Part shown: positions 52,115-61,593 of the stretch, piece after piece
Numbering within the stretch: the stretch's first letter is position 1
Layout: each line of letters begins with the position of its first letter
From: an uncultured Desulfobacter sp.
GTDB taxonomy: Bacteria; Desulfobacterota; Desulfobacteria; Desulfobacterales; Desulfobacteraceae
Direction: 5' to 3'
Length of the DNA stretch: 64,000 nt
Assembly (NCBI RefSeq): GCF_963666145.1
Contig: NZ_OY762614.1
Coordinates: 310,001 to 374,000, forward strand
Made by a program: the position numbers and the translations under genes
The notes under the pieces: generated by a model
The model's input: the letters and a program-made list of their open reading frames with translations, nothing else
Databases searched by the model: none
Told to the model about the DNA's origin: nothing

Positions 52115-53995
52115 ATGAATATTGAATTACAGGAAATACGCAGCTTTCTGGCAAAGAACCATCCATTTGACCTATTGCCGGAAAAAACGTTGTCCGCCTT
52201 GCCGGGAAAGCTACAAATACGCCATTTTCGCAAAGGTTCAGAGATACCCGATAGCGGAACCCTGTTTGATCACCTTTACCTGATCCGTACCGGAAAGGTG
52301 GAGCTGAATAACGCAGACGGTGAGTTGCAGGCGCGCCTCGGTGAAAATGATATGTTTGGATATGGTGCATCCCACGGCGACAGCCGGGACAAACTCAAAG
52401 CATTTGCCATGGAGGATACCCTGGTATATAAGCTCGGCGCTGCTGATTTATACAAGATTTGCGATCAAAATGCCCAGTTCAACAGTTTCTTCGATATCAC
52501 CGATGACGTGCAAAGTAGACGGCAGCGTGAATCCATAAGCCTGTTCAGTCAAAGTGATCAAACCCAGCTCAACTTGATGCTTACACCGGTCATGAAACTG
52601 GTACGCCGCACCCCGGTCAAAGTGCCGGTTACAGCCACCATACAAGAGACTGCCCAGGTAATGAAACAAAAGCGTGTCTCTTCAATTCTCATATACCACG
52701 AACCGGAACGCCGCGAAGAAAAACTGATCGGGATCGTTACCGATCGTGACCTGCGCAACCGGGTTATTGCAAAGGGGCTGGATCTCAACGACAGCGTAAG
52801 TGAAATAATGACCGAAAACCCGGCTGTTATTAACAGCAGCGATTTTGTTTTTAAGGCCCAACTTCAAATGGCCCGCTACAACGTCCATCATATGCCGGTG
52901 ATGGCCAGCAACCGCATGACAGGAATGATTACCGCCAGTGATCTTAACAGACAGCACACCTGCGCTACGGTTTATCTAATTGGTGAGATTTACAAACACA
53001 CTGATATTGACAAAATAAAGAAGGTAACGGCAAAGATCCCCGAGCTGCTGGTCAATCTGGTTGCCTCCGGGGCAACAGCCATGAGCGTGGGGCACCTGAT
53101 TACGTCTATCACAGATGCCGTGACGACCCGCCTGCTTCAGTTGGCAGAAGAAAGACTGGGGCCTGCTCCCGTGGCCTACGCCTGGGTCGCCGCAGGCTCC
53201 CAGGCGCGAGAGGAACAGATTGCCAAGACGGATCAAGATAATATCCTGATCCTGGCAGATGATTACATTCCAGAAGAGCATAACAAATACTTCCGTCTGC
53301 TGGCCGGACATGTCTGCGATGGCCTCAACGCCTGTGGTTACATCTACTGCCCCGGCGACATGATGGCAACCAACTACGATTGGCGCCAACCTCTGAAAGT
53401 CTGGAAAAAAAATTTCAGCCTATGGATTGACCGGCCCGAGCCCGAAGCCCTGATGCTGACCAGTGTTTTTTTTGATTTACGTTGCATATACGGCAACCGA
53501 ACCCTGTTTCAAGATCTGCGTGATCATGTATTAAGCAAGACCCGCGACAATCATATCTTCCTGGCCCATATGACAAATAACGCGCTTTCCCGCCAACCAC
53601 CGCTGGGATTTTTCCGTAATTTTGCATTAATCAAAGGAGGAGAACACGACCATACTTTTGATGTCAAGCTCAACGGCATTGTCCCCATTGTGGATCTTGT
53701 CCGTGTCTACACCCTTGCCCAGTGCAGCAGCGCAATCAATACCCTGGATCGCCTTGAGTTGATGAAAAGCAGCAATGCTATCTCTAACAACACCGCCGGG
53801 GATCTGCACGATGCACTTGAGTTTATAAGCAATCTGCGCATTCGGCACCAGGCAAGACAGGTCAAAGTAGGCAAGAAAATGGACAACTTTGTGTCACCGG
53901 ACACCCTTTCGCACGTTGATCGCAACCGCCTAAAAGAAGCATTCCTGGTGGTTCGTGACATGCAGTCAGTGATGAAGTATCGATACCTGCGGTAG
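52115..53995 (+). CDS. cNMP-binding/CBS/DUF294 nucleotidyltransferase-like signalling protein
   Basis: 626 residues, COG2905 type. A cyclic-nucleotide-binding-like domain (about 10-140) is followed by two CBS domains (about 165-290; VPVTATIQETAQVMK, and VTDRDLRNRV...SEIMTENPAVI). Then comes a DUF294 nucleotidyltransferase-like region with the GlnD-like motif GSQAREEQIAKTDQDN (about residues 361-376) and a DUF294_C domain. It probably senses adenylate ligands and modifies a partner protein or is a pseudoenzyme. In many genomes it accompanies a solute symporter or a DnaQ-like exonuclease; here the next gene is a Cache kinase. No strong promoter was seen. Confidence 0.9.
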   Translation: MNIELQEIRSFLAKNHPFDLLPEKTLSALPGKLQIRHFRKGSEIPDSGTLFDHLYLIRTGKVELNNADGELQARLGENDMFGYGASHGDSRDKLKAFAMEDTLVYKLGAADLYKICDQNAQFNSFFDITDDVQSRRQRESISLFSQSDQTQLNLMLTPVMKLVRRTPVKVPVTATIQETAQVMKQKRVSSILIYHEPERREEKLIGIVTDRDLRNRVIAKGLDLNDSVSEIMTENPAVINSSDFVFKAQLQMARYNVHHMPVMASNRMTGMITASDLNRQHTCATVYLIGEIYKHTDIDKIKKVTAKIPELLVNLVASGATAMSVGHLITSITDAVTTRLLQLAEERLGPAPVAYAWVAAGSQAREEQIAKTDQDNILILADDYIPEEHNKYFRLLAGHVCDGLNACGYIYCPGDMMATNYDWRQPLKVWKKNFSLWIDRPEPEALMLTSVFFDLRCIYGNRTLFQDLRDHVLSKTRDNHIFLAHMTNNALSRQPPLGFFRNFALIKGGEHDHTFDVKLNGIVPIVDLVRVYTLAQCSSAINTLDRLELMKSSNAISNNTAGDLHDALEFISNLRIRHQARQVKVGKKMDNFVSPDTLSHVDRNRLKEAFLVVRDMQSVMKYRYLR

Positions 53996-54121
53996 AATTT
54001 TATTGAACGTTGCAAGGGGGGCATCATTGCGCTTTACACAAACATGGAATCATGCCGTTGCTTCATCTTATTGGTTTCAATTCTCTAATGTTTATTTATT
54101 TTTGGCGCATTATATGATTTC

Positions 54122-56356
54122 ATGCCGGGCATGAGCAAAATTATTAAATTTGCCAATAATCTTCGAATCCGGTCAAAATTGCTGGGGGCATATACCATTG
54201 CCTTTTTATCTGCACTTCTCATTGGCGGCGTCATCATCATTCTCCAGGTTCAGCACACCATTCAGAACCACATCGAAAGCGAACTTACCAATGCCACCCT
54301 TGCCATCGGAAACATGGTGGAAACGGCAGCCCATACATCCATTAAAAATCATTTGCGTGCAGTGGCTGAAAAAAACAGGGAAATTGTGGCAGCCATATAT
54401 AAACAGGTCATAAACGAGGAATTGACTGAATCAAAGGCAAAGGCCTTATGCCGGAAATTGCTGTTTTCCCAAACCATTGGCCGTACCGGGTATATCTTTT
54501 GTGCAAATTCCAAAGGCATCGCTGCCGAGCATCCCCAGTCCGGTGTTACCGGGAAAAATTTTATGGACAAGGAATTTGTCCGGTTAATGATTCAAAAAAA
54601 AAGAGGGTACCTGGTGTATGAGTGGAAAAATCCCGGTGAACAGGAAAAACGGCCCAAAGCCATGTATATGTCTTATTTTGAGCCCTGGGACTGGATCATC
54701 GCCGTTTCGTCCTACCGGGAGGAATTCAGGGAACTGATCAATGTGGATGATTTTCGTGACAGTATTCTGAAGCTTAAATTTGGAAAAAGCGGATATGCCT
54801 ATATTATGGACAGTAAAGGAGATGTGATTGTCCATCCCCACATCAGCGGCAACTACTATGATGCCAAAGGCAGGGATGGAAATTTATGGGTGCATGAGAT
54901 CTGCCGGATGAAGACAGGGCGCATTGTTTATTCCTGGAAAAATCCAGGTGATCCGTTTCCCCGGAAAAAATTGGCTATTTTTAACTATATTCCCGAATAT
55001 GACTGGATCATCGTCTCGGCAAGTCTCCTGGATGAAATCTACGCCCCGTTGAACACGGTGAAAACCATTATTGTTGCCATTGTGGTCCTGATCTCCTTAC
55101 TGGTTTTTGTCTTTTCCCTGTGGATTAATGCCTCGGTGGTCAGGCCCCTGCGTGCGCTTATGAATCAATTTGACCAGGGAGCATCCGGGGATTTCAGCGT
55201 ACGCATGCCGGTCAAAACCACAGATGAGATCGGCCAGCTGGCCGGTTATTTTAACCGTTTCATGGGCACCCTTGAACGTTCTTCAAAGGACCTTCAGGAA
55301 GAGATCGTCCAGAGAAAAAAAAATGAACAGGCGTTGAAATTGTCCGAGGAGATCTTTTCCAAAGCCTTTCGTTCAAGCCCCGCGGGTATGTTTATTGCCA
55401 CACTTGACGGCAGCAGGATTATTAATGTCAACGACAGTTTTTTAAAAATTACCGGCCATGACCTGTTGGATCTGGTGGGAAAGGAACTTTTAACCCTCTC
55501 TTTTTTCCAGAAACGGGAGGAAGGCAGGGCCTTGTTCAATGATATCAAAACGCGGCGGCCTGTGGTAAACCGGGAGACGGGATTTTTAACTGCATCAGGG
55601 CAATTGCGCCAGGGCCTGATCTCAGGGGAAGGTGTCACCTTGTGGGGAGAGGCGTGCATTCTGGGCGCCATGGCGGATATTACGGAATCCAGGCGGCTTG
55701 AGCGCGAAATTTTAGATATTTCCCAGAATGAACGCCAAAAAATAGCCATGTCCCTGCACGATGATTTATGCCCCCAGCTGATCGGTATTGAATTTATGGT
55801 TAAAATGCTGGAAAAACGCCTGGTACAGAACGGGGCATCGCACAAGCAAGATGCCGAACGCACGCATCAGATCAGAGAGCTGATTCTTGATGCCATCGAA
55901 AAAACCAGAAACCTGTCCCGGGGGTTGTCCCCGGTGAACCTTGAAGATCGAAGATTTGACGACTCCCTTGCGGACCTGGTCCGGTATGTAAAGGATGTTT
56001 TCAGGATTGAATGCTGCCTTGACAGCCTGCCGGATCAGGGTATAATCCGACCGTTTCGGGATAATAATATTGCCACCCATGTATACTATATCGCCCATGA
56101 GGCAATTCATAATGCCGCAAAGCATTCCGGTTGCACCCGGATCAAAATCTGTCTTGATAAAGATCAGGACCAAATCCGGTTAACGATCACCGATAACGGG
56201 TCAGGATTTGATGCGGTTGGCAGCCATGCCGGGCTTGGTATCAGAATTATGTCCTACAGGGCCGCCCGTATCGGGGGACGATTAACCATAACCCGGGCCG
56301 GGGAAAAAGGAACCCGGGTATACCTGGAACTGCCTGCCTTTGGAGATCAATTATGA
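54122..56356 (+). CDS. two-Cache HAMP-PAS sensor histidine kinase (NarL-type partner)
   Basis: 744 residues. TM1 is at about 20-42. Two single-Cache modules (about 100-215 and 215-310) each hold a FxxxGxxGYxx and YEWKNPG/YSWKNPG signature, a duplication. TM2 is at about 318-340, HAMP at about 340-395 and PAS at about 412-530. The HisKA_3 dimerisation domain has H546 in IAMSLHDDLCPQ, and HATPase_c shows the N box HEAIHNAAKHSG and G-box GIRIM. This H-box class pairs with LuxR/NarL regulators, and such a gene follows with a four-base overlap. The second ATG (54131) is an alternative start. Confidence 0.93.
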   Translation: MPGMSKIIKFANNLRIRSKLLGAYTIAFLSALLIGGVIIILQVQHTIQNHIESELTNATLAIGNMVETAAHTSIKNHLRAVAEKNREIVAAIYKQVINEELTESKAKALCRKLLFSQTIGRTGYIFCANSKGIAAEHPQSGVTGKNFMDKEFVRLMIQKKRGYLVYEWKNPGEQEKRPKAMYMSYFEPWDWIIAVSSYREEFRELINVDDFRDSILKLKFGKSGYAYIMDSKGDVIVHPHISGNYYDAKGRDGNLWVHEICRMKTGRIVYSWKNPGDPFPRKKLAIFNYIPEYDWIIVSASLLDEIYAPLNTVKTIIVAIVVLISLLVFVFSLWINASVVRPLRALMNQFDQGASGDFSVRMPVKTTDEIGQLAGYFNRFMGTLERSSKDLQEEIVQRKKNEQALKLSEEIFSKAFRSSPAGMFIATLDGSRIINVNDSFLKITGHDLLDLVGKELLTLSFFQKREEGRALFNDIKTRRPVVNRETGFLTASGQLRQGLISGEGVTLWGEACILGAMADITESRRLEREILDISQNERQKIAMSLHDDLCPQLIGIEFMVKMLEKRLVQNGASHKQDAERTHQIRELILDAIEKTRNLSRGLSPVNLEDRRFDDSLADLVRYVKDVFRIECCLDSLPDQGIIRPFRDNNIATHVYYIAHEAIHNAAKHSGCTRIKICLDKDQDQIRLTITDNGSGFDAVGSHAGLGIRIMSYRAARIGGRLTITRAGEKGTRVYLELPAFGDQL

Positions 56357-57024
56357 AAACAAAAGCGTCCGGCAAGATTTTGATTGTTGAAGACCATCCC
56401 ATTTTTAGAATGGGGCTCAAGGATATGATCGACAGCGAATCTGATCTTTGTGTTTGTGCTGAAGCTGAAGATGTGGATACCGCCATCGGGTTTATTATTT
56501 CATGCTGCCCGGACCTGGCGATTGTGGATCTGTCACTGAAAAACAGTTCCGGCTTTGATCTGGTGTGCCAAATCCATCAAAATCACAATTTTTGCCGGAC
56601 ATTGGTTCTTTCCATGTCCGACGAGGCACTTTATGCCGAGCGGTGTCTGCTGGCCGGAGCCCAAGGGTATCTGATGAAGCAGGAAGCATCGGAATCCGTT
56701 GTCACAGCCATTCGCAATATTCTCAATGGACAGATCCATGTCAGTTCCAGGATCATGAGCCGTCTGCTCAATGTGGTCACCAGGCAGTCAAAACCGGAAC
56801 AGGCCTCTCCTTTAGCCGCCGTTTCAGACCGGGAGCTTGAAATTTTCAAGATGATCGGATGCGGTCTGACATCAAAGGAAATTGCCGTGCGGTTGAATAT
56901 CAGCATTAAGACCGTGGGGACATACCGGGAGCGGATCAAGGAAAAACTGAATTTAGACAATGCCAGCGAATTGATCCGCCATGCCGTGATCTGGGTGGAG
57001 ACCGGTGTGTTTAAAGGTCGTTGA
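56353..57024 (+). CDS. NarL/LuxR-family response regulator
   Basis: 223 residues. The receiver domain has phosphoacceptor D59 (AIVDLSLKN) and K109 in GYLMKQE. A LuxR-type helix-turn-helix (about 155-215) contains LTSKEIAVRLNISIKTV. It overlaps the sensor kinase by four bases, so it forms a cognate pair with it. Targets are not visible; the acyl-CoA synthetase operon, 210 bases downstream on the same strand with a tandem repeat before it, is a plausible target but untested. Confidence 0.94.
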   Translation: MKTKASGKILIVEDHPIFRMGLKDMIDSESDLCVCAEAEDVDTAIGFIISCCPDLAIVDLSLKNSSGFDLVCQIHQNHNFCRTLVLSMSDEALYAERCLLAGAQGYLMKQEASESVVTAIRNILNGQIHVSSRIMSRLLNVVTRQSKPEQASPLAAVSDRELEIFKMIGCGLTSKEIAVRLNISIKTVGTYRERIKEKLNLDNASELIRHAVIWVETGVFKGR

Positions 57025-57184
57025 TAAGAAGCTATGTACCGAACCTACAGATATTTAAGTCCTTAACCTACATGCATTTGGGGGGCTGTCCTATTTTTTC
57101 CTTTTTACACTTTGATTATGAATGAACCAGACAGTTACGTAATCAAAACAGCCATGGTGTGATCCGGCCTATCAACATCCAGGC

Positions 57185-57222
57185 CCGGACCACAACGAAT
57201 ACACCGGACCATAACGAATAAA
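57185..57222. repeat. tandem 19-base direct repeat before acyl-CoA synthetase
   Basis: CCGGACCACAACGAATACA (57185-57203) is followed directly by CCGGACCATAACGAATAAA (57204-57222), three mismatches. It ends two bases before the AAGGAAA ribosome site and 11 bases before the ATG. It may be an operator for the downstream operon or a slippage product in the leader. Confidence 0.65.
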
Positions 57223-57233
57223 AAGGAAACACC

Positions 57234-58892
57234 ATGACCCATATCAACACGACCAGACTCATTGCACCCTGCAAGGATGCCTACAGCTATCCCCTGCTGA
57301 TTAAAAACCTTCTTGAAACCCCTTTGATTTACGCTCCGGACCAGGAAATCATTTATCGTGATTTGATGCGGTATTCTTACAGAGATTTCGGCCTGCGGGT
57401 GAAAAAACTTGCCAATATGCTGACAACGCTTGGGGTAAAACCCGGAGACACCGTTGCGATGATGGACTGGGATTCACATCGGTATCTTGAATGTTTCTTT
57501 GCTGTTCCCATGATGGGCGCGGTACTGCATACCATCAACATTCGTCTGACTGCCGAACAGCTGATTTACACCATCAACCATGCCGAAGATGACGTGATTC
57601 TGGTGAACGAAGACTTTCTGCCTTTGCTGTCCGCCGTCAAAGACCGGTTTGAGACCGTTAAACATGTGGTTCTGATCACAGACAAGGACCGTGCACCTGA
57701 ATCGGACATGAATTTTGCCGGTGAATATGAACTGCTGATGTCCGATGCACAACCTGTCTATGAATTTCCTGACTTTGATGAAAATACCATGGCCACTACC
57801 TTTTACACCACCGGCACCACAGGTCTTCCCAAGGGTGTATTCTTCAGCCACCGCCAGCTGGTGCTTCACACCTACGGCGTGATGTCCGGATTGAGTGCAT
57901 ACGAATCCCAGGCCGCTGTAAATTCCGGGGATGTGTATATGCCGCTGACCCCCATGTTTCATGTCCATGCCTGGGGCATGCCCTATCTGATGACCATGCT
58001 GGGCGCCAAACAGGTGTATCCCGGACGCTATGAACCCGAGACGCTGCTCAAACTTATTGTTACCGAAAAGGTTACCTTTTCCCATTGTGTCCCCACCATT
58101 ATCAACATGCTGTTGGGCAGTCCCGGAATCTCCAAAGTGGATCTGGACGGCTGGAAGGTTCTAATCGGAGGATCTGCGCTGTCCCAAGGGTTATGCAAAC
58201 AAGGCTTGAAGAATAATATCAATCTTTACACCGCTTACGGCATGTCCGAAACCTGCCCGGTGCTCACGGTGGCCAATATCAAACCCCATCTCATGGATAA
58301 AAGTGAGGATGACCTGGTGGAAATCCGCTGTAAGACCGGGTTGCCCATTACCAATGTCCGGTTGGAAGTGGTGGATACAAACGGCAATCCGGTTTCCCAT
58401 GACGGCCAGACTGCTGGTGAAGTGGTTGTCCGTTCCCCCTGGCTTACCCAGGGGTATATAAAAGATGAGGAAAAATCCGCACAATTATGGGAAAACGGCT
58501 GGCTCCATACCGGCGATATCGGGGTGATTGATCCCGAAGGCTACCTCAAGATTACAGACCGCCTCAAAGATGTCATAAAAACCGGCGGTGAATGGGTTTC
58601 CTCCCTGGAAATTGAGGATATTATATCCCGGCATGAAGCGGTATCCGAAGTGGCTGTGGTCGGTATCAGCGATGAAAAATGGGGGGAACGGCCTCTGGCC
58701 ATGGTGGTGCTGCATGACGGTTTCCAGGGCAAAGTCAAGGACAATGATATTCAGGATTTCTGCATGAAGTATGTTGAGAATGGCCATATTCCCAAATATG
58801 GGATTCCTGCTAAAATCATCCTTGATGAACAGATTCCCAAAACATCGGTGGGCAAAATTTCCAAAAAAGATATCCGAACAAAATATAAATAA
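57234..58892 (+). CDS. long-chain fatty-acyl-CoA synthetase (AMP-forming)
   Basis: 552 residues of the ANL adenylate-forming family. The ATP/AMP motif is TTFYTTGTTGLPKGVFFSH (about residues 188-206). TAYGMSETCP is the A5 region, GWLHTGDIGVID the A7-A8 hinge, and KTSVGKISKKDIR contains the A10 Lys near the C-terminus. It activates medium- or long-chain fatty acids or aromatic-type acids to CoA thioesters; FadD3/AlkK-like proteins share these features, so chain length is not certain. It precedes the thiolase by 18 bases, an activation and beta-oxidation pair. Confidence 0.9.
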   Translation: MTHINTTRLIAPCKDAYSYPLLIKNLLETPLIYAPDQEIIYRDLMRYSYRDFGLRVKKLANMLTTLGVKPGDTVAMMDWDSHRYLECFFAVPMMGAVLHTINIRLTAEQLIYTINHAEDDVILVNEDFLPLLSAVKDRFETVKHVVLITDKDRAPESDMNFAGEYELLMSDAQPVYEFPDFDENTMATTFYTTGTTGLPKGVFFSHRQLVLHTYGVMSGLSAYESQAAVNSGDVYMPLTPMFHVHAWGMPYLMTMLGAKQVYPGRYEPETLLKLIVTEKVTFSHCVPTIINMLLGSPGISKVDLDGWKVLIGGSALSQGLCKQGLKNNINLYTAYGMSETCPVLTVANIKPHLMDKSEDDLVEIRCKTGLPITNVRLEVVDTNGNPVSHDGQTAGEVVVRSPWLTQGYIKDEEKSAQLWENGWLHTGDIGVIDPEGYLKITDRLKDVIKTGGEWVSSLEIEDIISRHEAVSEVAVVGISDEKWGERPLAMVVLHDGFQGKVKDNDIQDFCMKYVENGHIPKYGIPAKIILDEQIPKTSVGKISKKDIRTKYK

Positions 58893-58910
58893 CGAAAAAA
58901 GGATTTGTTT

Positions 58911-60161
58911 ATGAAAGACGTTGTTATTGTATCAGCCTGCCGCACTGCCATAGGCGCCTTTGGCGGCACATTAAAAGACCTGAACGGAGCCTATCTTGCC
59001 AGTATTACCATGAGAGAGGCCGTCAAACGGGCAAATATTGATCCTGCCGTCATTGATGACGTGCGCTACGGCACCTGTTTGGAGCACCATGACACCCTGA
59101 ACACCACCCGGGTGGCTGCACTGATGGCAGGTATTCCGGATACAGTCCCTGCCGCCACTATCAACAGAGTGTGCATCTCCGGCATGGAAGCGGTCCTTTC
59201 CGGTATGGCCATGATCCAGGCCGGCATGGCCGATGTCATTCTGGCAGGCGGCACCGAGCATATGTCCGGAGTTCCCTATGCCGTACCCAACGCCCGCTGG
59301 GGATGTCGTCTCCAGGATACCGGTTTCGTGGACGCCATGATTCATGCCCTGCACTGCGGTTCCTATCTTCTGCCCCTGGATGACACCTCTCCTGTGGATA
59401 CCTCCCAGGCGCCTGCCGCCGATTTTCTGGGTCAACCCTATATCATGGGCCACACGGCAGAGTTCGTTGCCCAGCTTCTGGACATCAGCAGGGCTGAGAT
59501 GGACGAGGTCGCCCTTCGCTCCCATAACAATGCGGAACGGGCCACCAAAGACGGCAGTTTTGCCGAAGAAATCGTTCCTGTTGAAGTGCCCCAACGCAAA
59601 AAAGATCCTATTAAATTTGATAAAGATGAACATTTCAGGCCCGGCATGACCCTGGAAAAACTTGCGGCCCTCTCCCCGGCATTTGTCCCCAAAATCGGCA
59701 AGGTCACTGCAGGCAACGCCTCGGGCATCAATGACGGGTCCACCGGCATGGTGATCATGTCCGCAGAAAAGGCCAAAGAGCTGGGGGTTATCCCCATTGC
59801 AAAAATAAAAGCCACGGGCATGGGTGCCTGCCATCCTTCGGTCATGGGGCTCTCTCCGGTTCCGGCGGTCAAGGACCTTATGGCAAAATCCGGTATAACT
59901 ATCAATGATTTTCAACTGATTGAGGTGAATGAAGCCTTTGCCGCCCAGTACCTGGGATGCGAAAGAGAGCTGTGCCTGAACAGGGAGATCACCAATGTCA
60001 ACGGGTCCGGCATAGGCCTGGGACATCCTGTGGGGTCCACCGGCGCCCGGGTGATGACCACGTTAATGTATGCCATGAAAAATAGAGGCAAGAGCTTAGG
60101 CCTTGCCACGCTTTGCGGTGGCGGTGGTGTATCAATGGCCTGCGCCATTGAAATGCTGTAA
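58911..60161 (+). CDS. acetyl-CoA acetyltransferase (thiolase)
   Basis: 416 residues from the ATG at 58911, which has AAAAAGGA about seven bases upstream (a TTG six bases earlier is also in frame). Nucleophile C88 lies in NRVCISGMEAVLSG, the His in GIGLGHPVGSTGAR, and the second Cys in TLCGGGGVSMA. Usual PhaA/AtoB thiolases have NxxC(G/A)SG; here Ile replaces the small residue after Cys. It cleaves 3-ketoacyl-CoA or condenses two acetyl-CoA. It is cotranscribed with the acyl-CoA synthetase, so the thiolysis direction in fatty acid use is likely. Confidence 0.93.
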   Translation: MKDVVIVSACRTAIGAFGGTLKDLNGAYLASITMREAVKRANIDPAVIDDVRYGTCLEHHDTLNTTRVAALMAGIPDTVPAATINRVCISGMEAVLSGMAMIQAGMADVILAGGTEHMSGVPYAVPNARWGCRLQDTGFVDAMIHALHCGSYLLPLDDTSPVDTSQAPAADFLGQPYIMGHTAEFVAQLLDISRAEMDEVALRSHNNAERATKDGSFAEEIVPVEVPQRKKDPIKFDKDEHFRPGMTLEKLAALSPAFVPKIGKVTAGNASGINDGSTGMVIMSAEKAKELGVIPIAKIKATGMGACHPSVMGLSPVPAVKDLMAKSGITINDFQLIEVNEAFAAQYLGCERELCLNREITNVNGSGIGLGHPVGSTGARVMTTLMYAMKNRGKSLGLATLCGGGGVSMACAIEML

Positions 60162-60225
60162 TCGTGTTCAGACGCATACCAATTCACCTGGACGTTGCTT
60201 GAAAAAATTGGAATAGGTTCTAACG

Positions 60226-60277
60226 TCGGCCATTAAAGGGGCAGGTCACTGTGCCTGCCCCTACAAAAAACGGCCGA
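60226..60277. repeat. REP-like palindrome, dispersed repeat copy 2
   Basis: GGGGCAGG (60238-60245) pairs with CCTGCCCC (60254-60261), inside a second outer pair TCGGCC (60226-60231) and GGCCGA (60272-60277). The core GGCAGG...CCTGCCC and the CCCTAC/GTAG flanks match the copy at 6478-6531. It lies in the convergent gap after the thiolase and the DnaJ-domain gene and may serve as a terminator-like element. Confidence 0.65.
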
Positions 60278-60332
60278 TCAAACTGATTGTATGGCTGGTG
60301 AGCTTATATGTATTCGTTCAGTAGCGGCCGGA

Positions 60333-61103
60333 TCAAAAACCCCGGTTTTTTCTGATGTGTTCATAAGCTGCCTGAATTTCGGTAAACTTATCCGTGGCAA
60401 ACTTGACAAACTCTTCGGGCAGTCCCTTGGCCTGGATTTTATCCGGGTGATACTCCTGGACCAGGGTACGGTATTTCTTTTTTATCTCCTCGTTGGTGGC
60501 ATTTTCATCGCATTGAAGCACCGCATAATAGGGATCAGATTTTTTCACGTACCTGGCGTGCAGGCGGTTATAATCAGACTGGGAAAATCTGAAAATGCGT
60601 GACGCGGACAACAGCATCTGTTCTTCAGCATTAGAGATATTTCCGTCGGCCGAAGATACCCTGAACAGGACGTCCATCATCAACTCGATAATGTTGGCCT
60701 GGTAGCTGAATACCGAATAAAACTGCCGGGCAAAATCCTCAAAAGTCTGGGAGGATGTCACGGCGTTTCTAAAGATATTCTTAGCCGTTTCGCGGGTGGC
60801 TACGTCAAGCTGGAGATCATTAACCATAAAGCGTTCAACAACCTTTATCTCCTCTTCACTGATCCGGCCGTCCGCTTTACTGATTTTCGCCAGCATGGAA
60901 AAGGCTGCGGTAAAGAAAACAAGCTGGGCCTCTTCGTTGGAAGATAGACCTGCTCCGCGCTGACCACCTGGAATGGAACGTAAATATTCATCCTCTCTTT
61001 TGTCCACAAACGCATGTCCGAATGCAGCTCCTGCCACAGCCCCCAAGGGTCCGCCCAGGGCCAGTCCGATGGTGCCGCCAATCATTTTTCCAAGCCAACT
61101 CAT
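60333..61103 (-). CDS. DjlA-like co-chaperone: glycine-rich membrane motif, TerB and J domain
   Basis: 256 residues from the ATG at 61103, preceded by AAAGGT about seven bases upstream; a frame open to 61199 would add a weak N-terminus. MIGGTIGLALGGPLGAVAGAAFGH (about residues 7-30) is a glycine-zipper helix as in DjlA. A TerB-like helical domain (about 55-180) and a C-terminal DnaJ domain with the HPD motif (EYHPDK, about 232-237) follow. It probably stimulates DnaK at the inner membrane. It is convergent with the thiolase. Confidence 0.9.
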   Translation of the reverse strand: MSWLGKMIGGTIGLALGGPLGAVAGAAFGHAFVDKREDEYLRSIPGGQRGAGLSSNEEAQLVFFTAAFSMLAKISKADGRISEEEIKVVERFMVNDLQLDVATRETAKNIFRNAVTSSQTFEDFARQFYSVFSYQANIIELMMDVLFRVSSADGNISNAEEQMLLSASRIFRFSQSDYNRLHARYVKKSDPYYAVLQCDENATNEEIKKKYRTLVQEYHPDKIQAKGLPEEFVKFATDKFTEIQAAYEHIRKNRGF

Positions 61104-61263
61104 ATATAAACCTTTAAATTTTCTAATATCGTAAAGGGCCTTGAAACTCGGGAAAAATAACGCTACAAATTTTGTGCCGAATTTTTGCCCTTGCCACAAA
61201 ATTAAAGATTATATATAAACACTAAAGTCCTCATCGTCAAATATTAACGGGAAAAAGCAACCT

Positions 61264-61530
61264 GTGCTGATTAAAAATATCGTGGGAACACTGATCATTC
61301 TTCTGAATATGGCCGGCCTGGGATACCTGTTTTTTATTGGGATTGCAGAATTTTTTGATAATCAAGACGAAAAGGAACAAAAAAGTTTCAGCCATAATGT
61401 TGTAACGCCCAAAAAACATTCGGAGCAGCCTGTTGTGATTGACGAAAACATCATTCCCGATGAGGATGACCTGCTAAAGGATATGGATCTTTCTGATCTG
61501 GACAATCTGGATCTGGACGATTTTGAATAA
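61264..61530 (+). CDS. small single-helix acidic membrane protein, unknown
   Basis: 88 residues starting at the GTG at 61264. A hydrophobic N-terminal helix (about 4-27) is followed by a strongly acidic tail (DEDDLLKDMDLSDLDNLDLDD near residues 66-86). The ribosome site is weak (GGGAAAAAG 12 bases upstream), so the start is not certain. No family is recognised. It lies between the co-chaperone, transcribed the other way, and the BON lipoprotein. Confidence 0.6.
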   Translation: MLIKNIVGTLIILLNMAGLGYLFFIGIAEFFDNQDEKEQKSFSHNVVTPKKHSEQPVVIDENIIPDEDDLLKDMDLSDLDNLDLDDFE

Positions 61531-61593
61531 ACGGTTAGGAGTCGATCTGTTCTATCGGCACCGGGATTCAACCCACAAAACCAAAAGTGATTT

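Noticed and set aside
54005..54030. Sigma-54 promoter (GG...GC) before the Cache kinase
   Set aside because: GG and GC at the right distance occur within a G-run, but the TGGCAC and TTGC halves are not matched well enough.
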